From IMG/VR virus record IMGVR_UViG_3300050021_000097, positions 1 through 24,817 of that record: 24,817 nt of DNA; one strand, written 5' to 3'. This stretch comes from a virus. The position numbers and the translations under genes are program-made. Below, piece after piece: positions 8,601 to 15,703 of the stretch. How positions within the stretch are numbered: position 1 is the stretch's first letter; each line of letters opens with the position of its first letter. Under the pieces are notes generated by a model that worked only from the letters and a program-made list of their open reading frames with translations, was not told where the DNA came from and made no database searches.

Positions 8601-9641
8601 TTATTTCCGTACCAATATAACTTTGAAAGTATCGCCGGTAATTTGCAAAAGAGATTCGGCAATATCAATTAAAGGCGGATCGTGGGAAACCAAGGAAATC
8701 TGCGCGTAGCCGGCAAAGCGTGCCCAACGATTATAAAGAATAACGGCCTTGTCTAATTGGCCACCTAGTATGGTTTCAAAGCAAACGCCGCTATAAAGTT
8801 CGTGGCAGTCTTCGTCTGTACGCGCAAGTTCAGCGTGCCCTAACCGTGCGTATTCCTCGACTAATTTCTGATGAAGCTTTTGACCTGATTTCTTTAAAGT
8901 GAAAGTGTTCCTGACCCAGCCATAATATTGCAAAGACCAGAAAGCCATATCAACGGCTCCCTCTTCCGCTTGCCAAATTTCCTTACGCTCAAATTCCTTA
9001 GTTGCTCCAATCAATTTGCAAAACTCATCTGCCGCTTGATTGATAGCCGGTACTCTAATCAAAATCTCCATGCAGTCCGTATGAGTAAACATCCATCTGC
9101 AAGTTGCCAAGGCAACCCTTGCTTTGGCCAAAGCGTTGTGGGCTTCATAAGTACCCGCCTCTTGCCAAATAAATAAAACCCCGCCACCTTCGGCCACTAG
9201 CAATATATTGCGTTGGTCTTGAAGAAGCGGAGTGACATCAATTGGCGCGCTACCCGGCGCGGCAATTAGCGGAAATACAGCCGGATCGTTAAAGACTTTA
9301 TTGATTGCCTCTGCGTCAAAAGACCTTACGACGCTTGGCGCATCATCTGCTCCATCGTCAGGGGCGGTATCCACATTATGTCCGCCCTCTTCCGTTCCGC
9401 CGAAGTCATTGCCTCGCTTTGGCTCTCGAACGGGACCGATAACCTCACCGGGGCGTCTGGTGGCAACCGGCTCAATCGGAATGTGTTCGTCCGCTGGTCG
9501 AACCAGCCGTAAAGTTGCAGGCGTGGCCTCATGTTTTGGCGCTTTCTCTAAAGCACGATCATCCATAAAAACAGCCGAGAACGGCGCTTGGTCCCGCTGC
9601 TGCTTTTGCCTGCGCCTTTCGCGGTTTAGACCTTTGCCCAT
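8601..9641 (-). CDS. Virion-module protein with a GNAT-like acetyltransferase-fold domain
   Basis: The 346-residue protein has three parts. Residues 1-105 are charged and disordered-looking, with a basic start (MGKGLNRERRRQKQQRDQ). Residues about 106-230 match the GNAT-like fold I know from many phage structural modules: FNDPAVFPLIAA, then DQRNILLVAEGGGVLFIWQE, GTYEAHNALAKA, WMFTHTDCMEILIRVP, AADEFCKLIGATKEFER. In true N-acetyltransferases the central part binds acetyl-CoA through a Q/R-x-x-G-x-G/A loop. I see no clear copy, so activity is doubtful. The C-terminal 115 residues form a helical region (HQKLVEEYARLGHAELA, DEDCHELYSG) of unknown role. Its ATG follows the previous stop directly (TAAATG). 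A role in modifying or docking to virion parts is possible but unproven. Confidence 0.7.
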   Translation of the reverse strand: MGKGLNRERRRQKQQRDQAPFSAVFMDDRALEKAPKHEATPATLRLVRPADEHIPIEPVATRRPGEVIGPVREPKRGNDFGGTEEGGHNVDTAPDDGADDAPSVVRSFDAEAINKVFNDPAVFPLIAAPGSAPIDVTPLLQDQRNILLVAEGGGVLFIWQEAGTYEAHNALAKARVALATCRWMFTHTDCMEILIRVPAINQAADEFCKLIGATKEFERKEIWQAEEGAVDMAFWSLQYYGWVRNTFTLKKSGQKLHQKLVEEYARLGHAELARTDEDCHELYSGVCFETILGGQLDKAVILYNRWARFAGYAQISLVSHDPPLIDIAESLLQITGDTFKVILVRK

Positions 9642-10103
9642 TTATTTAAACCAATTTCCATCTTTGGCACAATTAAAAGCACTGCCTACGTGTGTTACCA
9701 GTGTAGTAGAGGTGCCGGCGTTAATTGTATCTTGCGCAGCGGTATTCGGGTTATTCGCAATAGCAGGATAAATTGTAACGGTCGTTCCGCTCGCGTTATA
9801 AATTCTAGTTGTAGTGCCGGCAAGACACGGCGGCAAAGCGACCCCGGTACTTCCAGCAACGGTATCTACCTCCATCAAAGCAATCCCCGCTGGAAGTTGA
9901 AGGGCTGTAGCTTGGGAGCTTCCTATTGCCGTAATTCCAGATTGATAGGAACGGTTATTACCGTTGGCTAGACCGTTTGACCAAGTACCGTCTATGAGCT
10001 GTGGTCCATTTGTAGGAGGCGTTCCTACCGTGTAGCCAAAGGCAAAGATGGGAACGGCGATAAATAAGATCGAATAAGCAATTACTTTAAGAAAATCTTT
10101 CAT
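9642..10103 (-). CDS. Small beta-rich phage protein with signal peptide-like N-terminus
   Basis: A 153-residue protein with an excellent ribosome site (AAGGAG, seven bases before the ATG). Residues 1-23 (MKDFLKVIAYSILFIAVPIF, then AFG) look like a cleavable signal peptide or a single membrane anchor. The rest is beta-rich: GSSQATALQLPAGIALMEVD, TGVALPPCLAGTTTRIYN, GTTVTIYPA, QDTINAGTSTTLV, FNCAKDGNWF. The same pattern recurs in the 6672-7097 product. Two Cys (in LPPCLAG and FNCAKDG) could form a disulfide if exported. It sits between the gp4-like and GNAT-like genes, so a neck, decoration or cell-surface function is possible. Export of a structural-module protein would be unusual. Confidence 0.65.
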   Translation of the reverse strand: MKDFLKVIAYSILFIAVPIFAFGYTVGTPPTNGPQLIDGTWSNGLANGNNRSYQSGITAIGSSQATALQLPAGIALMEVDTVAGSTGVALPPCLAGTTTRIYNASGTTVTIYPAIANNPNTAAQDTINAGTSTTLVTHVGSAFNCAKDGNWFK

Positions 10104-10127
10104 TATAGTTCTCCTTGAAAATAAAAT

Positions 10128-10892
10128 TTAAATTCCAGCGTCATCCGATTGATACGAATACGATCTGCCCCTGTTTCGTAAAAACATCGGCATTCTCAAA
10201 ACACCCATAGCTTGGTTAGCCAATCGGATTGTATTCAAAGCGTCCCGCGCAAGAGCGTCTACCGTGGGATCAGCAGGCATTTGATAACTGGCCCTTAGCC
10301 TGCGTGCCCCACACCAATTTAAAGCAGCTTCGTATTCAGCCGGGAAATTTATCGGCTGCTGTACCGAATTAAAACGGGGCAAGACCACCTTAAACCCGCA
10401 ATGTATTTCATAGATTGAAGACTGCGGCACGGGCCAAGGGAATAGCACGCCTACCGGCCAGATCGGGTCATAAAAAATACGCCAAGCGAGCGTGCCGATG
10501 TTTTTTACCGGAATCCTGGAATAATCCTCGTGGCTTGGAATTATATCCAGCGGAATATCAACCGCTAGATTGCCAGCCGGGTTATTGAGGAACCGAAGGA
10601 AAGCATATTCAAGCCGATCCGGTCGCGGATTTATGTTAATGTCGGCCCTTAAGCCAACCGAATAGCTTTTAGCTCCGGTACAAACTACCGAATAGTCCTG
10701 AATGCGGTAAACCAGCCACCTCTTTCTCGCCCACTGTGCCAGCAGCCAATTGACCTGCTTAAAAGCTCTGTTCAATATTTCAGGCTCGATAGATTCGTCT
10801 ATGCCTACAACCCCAGCGTCAACCAGCATATTGGTTAAAAGCTGCCCGCAAGTATCAACGGGCAGCGCCGGTTCTACCGGGGGCATAGACAT
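10128..10892 (-). CDS. Head-completion / tail accessory factor, P22 gp4-like
   Basis: In P22, gp4 binds under the portal after packaging and forms the first ring of the neck. This 254-residue product has the layout of that family: an N-terminal helix (FKQVNWLLAQWARKRWLVYR), a beta strand with the K-SYSVG motif, and the block IPLDIIPSHEDYSRIPVKN. Then come FYDPIWPVGVLFPWPVP, YEIHCGFKVVLPRF, INFPAEYEAALNWCGARRL and a terminal helix (DALARDALNTIRLANQAMG). It is longer than P22 gp4 (166 residues) but of the size I expect for its relatives in other podophages. The start lies in a TAATG junction with the preceding gene, and a GAAGG site is in front. The position, upstream of the gp10-like gene, is canonical. 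Confidence 0.85.
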   Translation of the reverse strand: MSMPPVEPALPVDTCGQLLTNMLVDAGVVGIDESIEPEILNRAFKQVNWLLAQWARKRWLVYRIQDYSVVCTGAKSYSVGLRADININPRPDRLEYAFLRFLNNPAGNLAVDIPLDIIPSHEDYSRIPVKNIGTLAWRIFYDPIWPVGVLFPWPVPQSSIYEIHCGFKVVLPRFNSVQQPINFPAEYEAALNWCGARRLRASYQMPADPTVDALARDALNTIRLANQAMGVLRMPMFLRNRGRSYSYQSDDAGI

Positions 10893-11683
10893 TAGGCTGC
10901 CTTCTCAACTTCCGTGCGCAAGCGTTCTAAAGACCAACGCCCGTCAACCTTTACGCCCTTACGATTAGCTTCCTCAAGCCAAAGCTCGCGCTCCTGCTCG
11001 GGAGGCAAGTTTGTATCAACCACCTCGGCCTCTTTCTCGACTATCTCTTCAACAGCCGCCGTGGCCGGTATAATGGCGTCGATTGCTTCTTGGGTTTTTT
11101 TCCAAGCTTGGAATGCAAGAAATTCATCCCACTGTTCAGGATTTACTTTGCCGGGTGCAACTGATCCACCCTGTTTCAAAGCGGCAACTACGGCTGCTGT
11201 TACTTCCGGCAAGACCGTATTGAGCAACTCACGATTTGAAGAATGCTGTGATTGCGGCGTAGCAATATAGACCTTGCCTTGTTCGGCTTTGTTGGGATCA
11301 AATTTTGTCGTCCCCGCATAAGGCTGCGGACGCCACGGGCTATCGTCTTTCCAATCCCAAACATGCTCAAGACCATAGCGGCCTTTCTCTTCTATCGATG
11401 CGTCACGGTAGCAAACGCCAAGCTCGGCTGCCTCATGTTCATCCTTAACAACACGCGGCTGCTCAGTCGGATGATAAAGCCAAGCTGGATAAACCCTGTA
11501 GCCGGTACGGTTGAAATAATGCCGGATTGATTTGATACCACTCCAATCCGGCATTACAGGCTTAGGCGGCGGCATATTAAAACTAATCACGTCGCCATCG
11601 GACATAAGAACTTTTGCTCCCTCCCCGGCAATATCAGGTGAGAGAACGCCAACTTCGCGTCGGGAAGGGAGAACAAAAGCCAT
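10892..11683 (-). CDS. Unidentified virion-module protein with a C-terminal HeH/LEM-like motif
   Basis: I do not recognise the body of this 263-residue protein. Residues 43-110 are rich in aromatic residues (MPDWSGIKSIRHYFNRTGYR, YPAWLYHPTEQPR, YGLEHVWDWKDDSPWRPQPY). The middle is helical, followed by a Glu-rich tract (VEEIVEKEAEVVDTN). The last 30 residues (LWLEEANRKGVKVDGRWSLE, then RLRTEVEKAA) have the helix-GVKVDGRWS-helix pattern of a small HeH/LEM-like nucleic-acid- or protein-binding motif often found at the ends of phage virion proteins. It lies between the coat gene and the gp4-like gene, where some podophages keep decoration or connector-linked proteins. The start has no strong ribosome site but follows the previous stop by only 7 bases. 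Confidence 0.6.
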   Translation of the reverse strand: MAFVLPSRREVGVLSPDIAGEGAKVLMSDGDVISFNMPPPKPVMPDWSGIKSIRHYFNRTGYRVYPAWLYHPTEQPRVVKDEHEAAELGVCYRDASIEEKGRYGLEHVWDWKDDSPWRPQPYAGTTKFDPNKAEQGKVYIATPQSQHSSNRELLNTVLPEVTAAVVAALKQGGSVAPGKVNPEQWDEFLAFQAWKKTQEAIDAIIPATAAVEEIVEKEAEVVDTNLPPEQERELWLEEANRKGVKVDGRWSLERLRTEVEKAA

Positions 11684-11690
11684 AGCTTAT

Positions 11691-12518
11691 TTATCCTTTG
11701 TTAGTGGGGTAAACAGGGGTAGCGCGGTTTAGCTGACCGGGGACACGTTGTTCAGTTGGGACAGCAGGCTCGGTCTGGGCGTTAGGGGTATAAGACCGCT
11801 CGACAGGGCGGTTATAAGGTTGCCCAGGGGTATAGGGAGGACGATCAGCCGTCCTGACATTTGATGGCGCAGAGCGCGGATCAACGTCAGAATTGACAAC
11901 AGGCCCAGTATCGCCTGTCTTACCACGCCAATCTCCCGGCCTGACAGTTGACGGCACGTAACGCGGGTCAACATCAACACCCAAGCTACCGGCCGTCCGC
12001 TCACGCTGTGCCTTGGCGGCGGCATCGGCTGCTTCAAGATTGCGTACCTCTAGTTCCTGTCTTTCAGTAACTCGGCGCGCAACTTCTTTGTTTTCAATAT
12101 CGTCCTGTTTTTGGGCTTCTTCTCTAGCCAGAGCATTGGCCAGCGCCAACTTAGCCCGCGCTACATCGGCACGAACAGCGCGCCGCGTAGTGTCGTCATC
12201 AACAAGCGGTTCAACTTCCGCCTCTTTGTATTCGCCTGTAGCTACCTTTTCCTCATCTTCGTCGGCAACCAGAACCATAACCTCGCCATTAACGCGGTTG
12301 ACATGGTAATTGGCAAACCCAGGCGTGCTTACATGATCGGGCGCGCCTTCGGTTTTCTTGCGTTGGATTTGGCTATCATGTGGAACAACCCATTTTGGCC
12401 ATTCCACGCCACGAACAACAGGTGCAGGCACTTGTTCAATGCCGATAAGATGGCCGTCATCTTTATGAATAACAAAGCCGGTAACAGGATCGATAGTATG
12501 GTTTTCTTGGTCAAACAT
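11691..12518 (-). CDS. Unidentified charged virion-module protein with an internal repeat
   Basis: This 275-residue protein is not recognised. Residues 1-45 contain the segment IDPVTGFVIHKDDGHLIGIE. Residues 95-170 form a highly charged helix, probably a coiled coil (RRAVRADVARAKLALANALA, REEAQKQDDIENKEVARRV). The C-terminal third is Pro/Arg-rich and disordered, with a clear repeat: DVDPRYVPSTVRPGDWRG and DVDPRSAPSNVRTADRPP. The start is well supported (AGGAG nine bases before the ATG). As the first gene after the second HNH gene, it follows the 160-base gap. A scaffold-, decoration- or connector-related role would fit its place downstream of coat, but nothing in the sequence proves one. Confidence 0.6.
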   Translation of the reverse strand: MFDQENHTIDPVTGFVIHKDDGHLIGIEQVPAPVVRGVEWPKWVVPHDSQIQRKKTEGAPDHVSTPGFANYHVNRVNGEVMVLVADEDEEKVATGEYKEAEVEPLVDDDTTRRAVRADVARAKLALANALAREEAQKQDDIENKEVARRVTERQELEVRNLEAADAAAKAQRERTAGSLGVDVDPRYVPSTVRPGDWRGKTGDTGPVVNSDVDPRSAPSNVRTADRPPYTPGQPYNRPVERSYTPNAQTEPAVPTEQRVPGQLNRATPVYPTNKG

Positions 12519-12627
12519 AATAATAATCTCCTATAAAAATAAATGGCCGAGACAACGCGCAATTATTGGCTCATTCCAACAATGGCGCGCTGTACTTTCT
12601 TCTTCTGGTTTCCGCAATGCACATGAA

Positions 12628-12705
12628 ACCAAAAATCGGAACGGACCAAAAGCGTCTTTGCTCTGAGTGCGGCCGGACCTAGCAGAGGGAAGGCCGATTT
12701 TTGGT
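12628..12705. repeat. Perfect 12-bp inverted repeat overlapping the 3' end of the second HNH gene
   Basis: ACCAAAAATCGG at 12628-12639 is the exact reverse complement of CCGATTTTTGGT at 12694-12705, with 54 bases between. A second, nested 5-bp pair (CTCTG at 12661, CAGAG at 12683) would close an inner hairpin. One arm lies inside the last codons of the HNH gene, the other in the gap after it. The structure could be a transcript 3' end, a cruciform, or an end of a mobile unit. No run of T follows in the gene direction, so a simple intrinsic terminator is not supported. Confidence 0.6.
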
Positions 12706-13455
12706 AACTAAAATGGAAGCCGCAAATTCTACGGGGTCTCTATCTCTTTTCTCTCGATTGCAAGGCGAACAAAGCCATTGCAAGTTTGCAATATCATTAG
12801 AACCACCTCTAGCAAGAGGCATTATATGATCTAATTCTCTTTTTTCCCTCAAAGAGGATGAACAATAAATACATGTCCAGTCCTGCTGTTTCAGCAATTC
12901 GCGAATTTGATCATTGGTGTAAGAACCACCAGATTTATATTTGCGAGCACGGCGTACATGAGAACCTTTTCGGCCATTCTCCAGAACCTTTTCTGGATTG
13001 TTGGTGCGCCATTGCAATGTTCTCTCAATTGCAATTGGAGCAAGACGCTCTGCATGTTTAGTTTTGTAATTTCTATTTTTTTCTCTTATTTTCTGAGGAT
13101 TATCATCGCGCCATTTTTTATCAATTTCGCGACGGCGTTCAGGATTATCCTTTTCCCATTTTCTGGATCTAGCAGATGCCTCTTTCTTATGAGAATTACC
13201 ATATTTCTTATTAGCTAAACGCTTTTGCTCTTTCCGTTCGAGCGAAGCGTTTCTTTCATAATTACGCCATTTCGTTCTGAATTTTTCAGGATGAGCCTCA
13301 CGATGGCGTTTTTCAATATCTTTGCGGCATTTCAGACAAATACCATTTGAAACTTGCCGTTCAGCAATATGCCCATAAGTGCAAGCTTGCCCGGTAAAAT
13401 ACCGGAGCAATCCTTTAGCTTTTGCATCTTGGCGTGATATGAGATCGGTAGCCAT
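12679..13455 (-). CDS. Free-standing HNH homing-type endonuclease (second copy, downstream of coat)
   Basis: The protein has 258 residues from the ATG at 13455. That start is set by a perfect AGGAGG (13464-13469) and by alignment with the paralogue at 15071. The ATG at 13458, just before it, or a GTG at 13473 are alternatives. Residues 10-43 hold a Cys/His module (YFTGQACTYGH then C40-x2-C43), likely a zinc-binding DNA-recognition motif. Residues 50-165 are basic helices with repeated W/NPE-K-x-R units. Residues 193-237 are the HNH nuclease: C195-x2-C198, the D209-H210 pair, N224 in NLQ, then C229-x2-C232-N233. Such enzymes cut DNA at sites lacking their gene and spread by repair. The gene is visibly richer in A+T than coat and than the gene after it, which suggests transfer. 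It separates coat from the 275-residue gene. Confidence 0.9.
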   Translation of the reverse strand: MATDLISRQDAKAKGLLRYFTGQACTYGHIAERQVSNGICLKCRKDIEKRHREAHPEKFRTKWRNYERNASLERKEQKRLANKKYGNSHKKEASARSRKWEKDNPERRREIDKKWRDDNPQKIREKNRNYKTKHAERLAPIAIERTLQWRTNNPEKVLENGRKGSHVRRARKYKSGGSYTNDQIRELLKQQDWTCIYCSSSLREKRELDHIMPLARGGSNDIANLQWLCSPCNREKRDRDPVEFAASILVTKNRPSLC

Positions 13456-13520
13456 CATGGGTGCCTCCTGCACTCGTTGTGGTTAGGGCCTCACTCGATG
13501 TTGATAGCATCGGTGAGGCC
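13456..13520 (-). promoter_or_regulatory. Leader of the second HNH gene: 34-base hairpin plus conserved linker and SD
   Basis: The hairpin is 13487-13520: an 8-bp stem GGCCTCAC/GTGAGGCC, one bulged base, a 5-bp stem CGATG/CATCG, and a 7-base loop. In the gene direction it is followed by TAACCA, CGAGTG, and GGCACCC next to the start codons. The same order occurs before the first HNH gene. On the opposite strand the hairpin is followed by TGTCTTTTATT, so it would also resemble an intrinsic terminator for plus-strand transcripts. Confidence 0.65.
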
Positions 13521-13528
13521 TGTCTTTT

Positions 13529-13555
13529 ATTATAGGTACCGTACTCCCATGTCAA
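13529..13555 (-). promoter_or_regulatory. Candidate sigma70-like promoter before the second HNH gene
   Basis: On the minus strand, TTGACA (13555-13550) and TATAAT (13534-13529) both match the bacterial consensus exactly. The spacer is only 15 bases; an alternative -35, TTGATT at 13559, gives 19. Transcription would begin near 13522, just before the leader hairpin, which would put the hairpin at the 5' end of the RNA. It could drive the HNH gene and the neck and tail genes beyond it. The non-ideal spacer limits confidence. Confidence 0.45.
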
Positions 13556-13591
13556 TCAATTTTTAATCTAAGTATAGTTCAAGTACTCAGA

Positions 13592-14848
13592 TCACGGTGT
13601 ACTATCAGCCGCCTGTACAATCCACTCAGGGCGAGGCACTCCACTGCCAAATAAGATATCTAACCTGTCGATCGGTTGGTCGGTGGTGGCTTCATAGCAA
13701 ACTAAACTACGCATTGATAGTCTATCAAACTCATGCCGAGCCGCCGCGATTACTCCCTTTTCGTTGGGCGGTATCCAGAGTGGCGCGACAACCAGCGTGA
13801 TCGCGTCCGGCGCGTAAGCCAGGTTTTCGCGGTAGGTGACGCTCGCATTGGCGAATGGCGTAATAACCGCGTTGGCTGCCGGGCTTGCCGTAACGGTCTG
13901 GTACTGCTGCGGCGTGTAAGGCAGCCCAGCGTAAGGCACAGCGCTGGCAGGAGGGATAATGGGCGGGTAGAACGAAACCGAAGTGGCATTCGCCGCCGCA
14001 TTAGCCGTAGCAACAAACTGTGCTAAGGTGCCGAGCGAAGAGTAGTTCACCCGGTTTACCGCGTAAACACCGGCAATGGTAAACACATCGCCGGCATTGA
14101 CCGTTCCGCCTAACGCGTTCACCACCAAAGCCTGTCCGGTCTGCGTAGCCCCGTTAACAGTTGCCGTGGCCAAGCTGCCAGTTGTGTGGGACACCACCGA
14201 CTGATCCTCGAACATACGGAACTGCAAAGCTTCGTACATCATGCCTGTATTGTACTGACGGCTGATGGACTCGACCGGGTTTAGCAAGCCACGCAACGCT
14301 TGCTGGATACGAGTATCGGAACGCGGAGCCAAGACAACCTTGCGCATACCCATTTCGCCAAAGTTAGGCGCGGAGTTTTCCTCCAGCAAAGCGCGGGCAA
14401 GCGCAATAGGTCCATCCGTAATAGGAAGGATGTTGTTATTGGCATCAACGTTGGCCGTAATATTGCGCACCGAAGTCGCGGTGTTGACCATAACCTGAAG
14501 CGCGACGTTGGCAGCCAGCGCATTGACGCGCGGAAGCACAATGCGTTCCATGTAGTCATCAACGTCCAACGTGGTTTCCGCAGATGTAAACGCCACGTCC
14601 ACATGCCGCTGCGTGGCCACCGCCAGCAAGAATTGCTGTTCGGTTGTGTCCTGGATCGAAATGCCGGGGCCGTCAGTTACGGTATATTGGTTGGCGTAGC
14701 GAATGCGCAGTTGCGCGCCGATACGTGCGCCCTCAATACCGAACTGAGATTCGAATTGTCTACTTACGTTTTGTATGAAATAGTTAGTATTAAGGAACAT
14801 TCTGATAGAATATCTAGTAATCATGCTCGGCGTCAAAATATTGTTCAT
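13592..14848 (-). CDS. Major capsid (coat) protein, P22 gp5-like
   Basis: This is the shell subunit, 418 residues against 430 for P22 gp5. The start ATG has AGGAG nine bases in front. The first 220 residues fit the HK97-fold core. An N-terminal arm is followed by IGAQLRIRYANQYTVTDG, a likely E-loop region, then VDVAFTSAETTLDVDDY, IVLPRVNALAANVALQV (a backbone-helix-like segment), and KVVLAPRSDTRIQQALRGLL. Residues about 222-345 are Gly/Ala/Thr-rich with GTVNAGDVFTIAGVYAVN. In P22 this position holds the inserted I-domain, with a very similar GDKISFAGV-type strand. The C-terminal core follows (NLAYAPDAITLVVAPLWIPP, SMRSLVCYEA, DILFG). Scaffold lies upstream as in P22, but an HNH gene and a 222-base gap separate them. 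Coat has its own strong ribosome site and probably needs higher expression than its neighbours. Confidence 0.88.
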   Translation of the reverse strand: MNNILTPSMITRYSIRMFLNTNYFIQNVSRQFESQFGIEGARIGAQLRIRYANQYTVTDGPGISIQDTTEQQFLLAVATQRHVDVAFTSAETTLDVDDYMERIVLPRVNALAANVALQVMVNTATSVRNITANVDANNNILPITDGPIALARALLEENSAPNFGEMGMRKVVLAPRSDTRIQQALRGLLNPVESISRQYNTGMMYEALQFRMFEDQSVVSHTTGSLATATVNGATQTGQALVVNALGGTVNAGDVFTIAGVYAVNRVNYSSLGTLAQFVATANAAANATSVSFYPPIIPPASAVPYAGLPYTPQQYQTVTASPAANAVITPFANASVTYRENLAYAPDAITLVVAPLWIPPNEKGVIAAARHEFDRLSMRSLVCYEATTDQPIDRLDILFGSGVPRPEWIVQAADSTP

Positions 14849-15070
14849 AGTATTTATCTCCTAATATGCTCCGCTATACTAGACCAATACTTTGGCTATT
14901 CTAGCGTGAAATTCAATGCCACTTCTTAAGTGGCTGGTTTTAAAAATTAATGGAGCTTCGGAGATATCCGAGCCCTCGCTAGGTTCCCGAGCCTAGGCTT
15001 GGTAACGGGGATAAAAGCCTCGCTAACGTCACGAGTCCGGCGGAGGTGAAATTCCGCTACACCTTAAAAT
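14849..15070 (-). other. Structured coat-gene leader with duplicated hairpin
   Basis: This 222-base non-coding gap lies between the first HNH gene and coat. On the minus strand several hairpins follow each other. They are GCGGA/TCCGC (15040-15057); CTCG/CGAG with loop TGACGTTAG (15019-15035); CTCG/CGAG with loop GGAACCTAG (14975-14991); TCGGA/TCCGA (14958-14971); and a perfect 7-bp GCCACTT/AAGTGGC (14918-14934). The two CTCG hairpins belong to an imperfect repeat (15006-15035 and 14959-14991). Alternative pairings AGGCTT/AAGCCT and CTAGG/CCTAG would exclude them. No ORF or tRNA is present. The ribosome site of coat (AGGAG) ends the region. It may be a translational operator, RNA-processing site or remnant of the HNH insertion; function is not known. 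Confidence 0.5.
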
Positions 15071-15703
15071 TTAGCCGATTAAATCGCAGCGTAATTCTTT
15101 ATTCCAAACATCAGGATGTTTGCCACCTTTCCTACAATTACATGCGCCGCAAAGACCCTGTAAATTAGAAATATCGTTAGATCCGCCAAGAATAAGCGGC
15201 ATCATATGATCTATATGTCTATTGCGCTTTATGGAAACATCACATCCAAAAGCAGCACATTTCCAATTCTGCTTTCGCAACATTTTAACAATTTGCTCGG
15301 CAGTATGAGAACCGCTCGCTGCATTTTTTCTAGCAATTCTATTTCTGACGTTGGCTCGGCTTTTTTCTGGATTGTTTTTCTGCCACTCAGATGCCCTTTT
15401 TACTTGGGCTTTTGCGTTTCTTATATACCAAGATCTCTTAAAATTCCTTACAGCATCAGGATTTTTCCTAGCCCATTCTGAATTGTACTTAGGATGTTTC
15501 TCAATCCAATCTTTATAAAACTGTTTCTTCAATTCTGGATTATTTTCAACCCATATAGCTGTTCTTGAAATAACACATGTCACACAGCAACAATTAGATA
15601 CAAATTTTTCTGACAAATGCCCATGTTTACATGGCTTGCCGGTAAAATATCGCTTTAGACCTCTAGCTTTCGCGTCCTTATAAGATATTATCTCATTAGC
15701 CAT
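15071..15703 (-). CDS. Free-standing HNH homing-type endonuclease (first copy, between scaffold and coat)
   Basis: The protein has 210 residues from the ATG at 15703, chosen because it aligns with the paralogue start; an ATG at 15715 would add four residues. From that start, 24 of the first 43 positions are identical to the second copy, including C25, H29, C40 and C43 (likely zinc site). The middle is basic and helical with NP-D/E-K-x-R repeats (KNPDAVRNFKRSW, NNPEKSRANVRNR), but shorter than in the other copy. The HNH domain spans about 147-192: C149 and C154, D165-H166, N180, C185-x2-C188-N189. All key residues are present, so it is probably active. It splits the usual scaffold-coat pair and is richer in A+T than coat. 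The target may be the sequence around the coat gene in phages lacking it. Confidence 0.9.
   Translation of the reverse strand: MANEIISYKDAKARGLKRYFTGKPCKHGHLSEKFVSNCCCVTCVISRTAIWVENNPELKKQFYKDWIEKHPKYNSEWARKNPDAVRNFKRSWYIRNAKAQVKRASEWQKNNPEKSRANVRNRIARKNAASGSHTAEQIVKMLRKQNWKCAAFGCDVSIKRNRHIDHMMPLILGGSNDISNLQGLCGACNCRKGGKHPDVWNKELRCDLIG

Noticed and set aside
9232-9771. 179-codon plus-strand reading frame
   Set aside because: It is antisense to the GNAT-like and signal-peptide genes, crosses their junction, and resembles no protein family.
13487-13530. Intrinsic terminator for the coat transcript
   Set aside because: The hairpin is followed by a T-rich run only on the plus strand, while coat is on the minus strand.
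14300-14929. 209-codon plus-strand reading frame
   Set aside because: It lies opposite the coat gene and reads as its antisense shadow; composition and lack of a ribosome site do not support a gene.
14849-15070. Group I intron or tRNA in the coat leader
   Set aside because: The gap lies between complete genes, not inside one. I found no group I guanosine-binding core, and no acceptor, D, anticodon and T arms in order on either strand.
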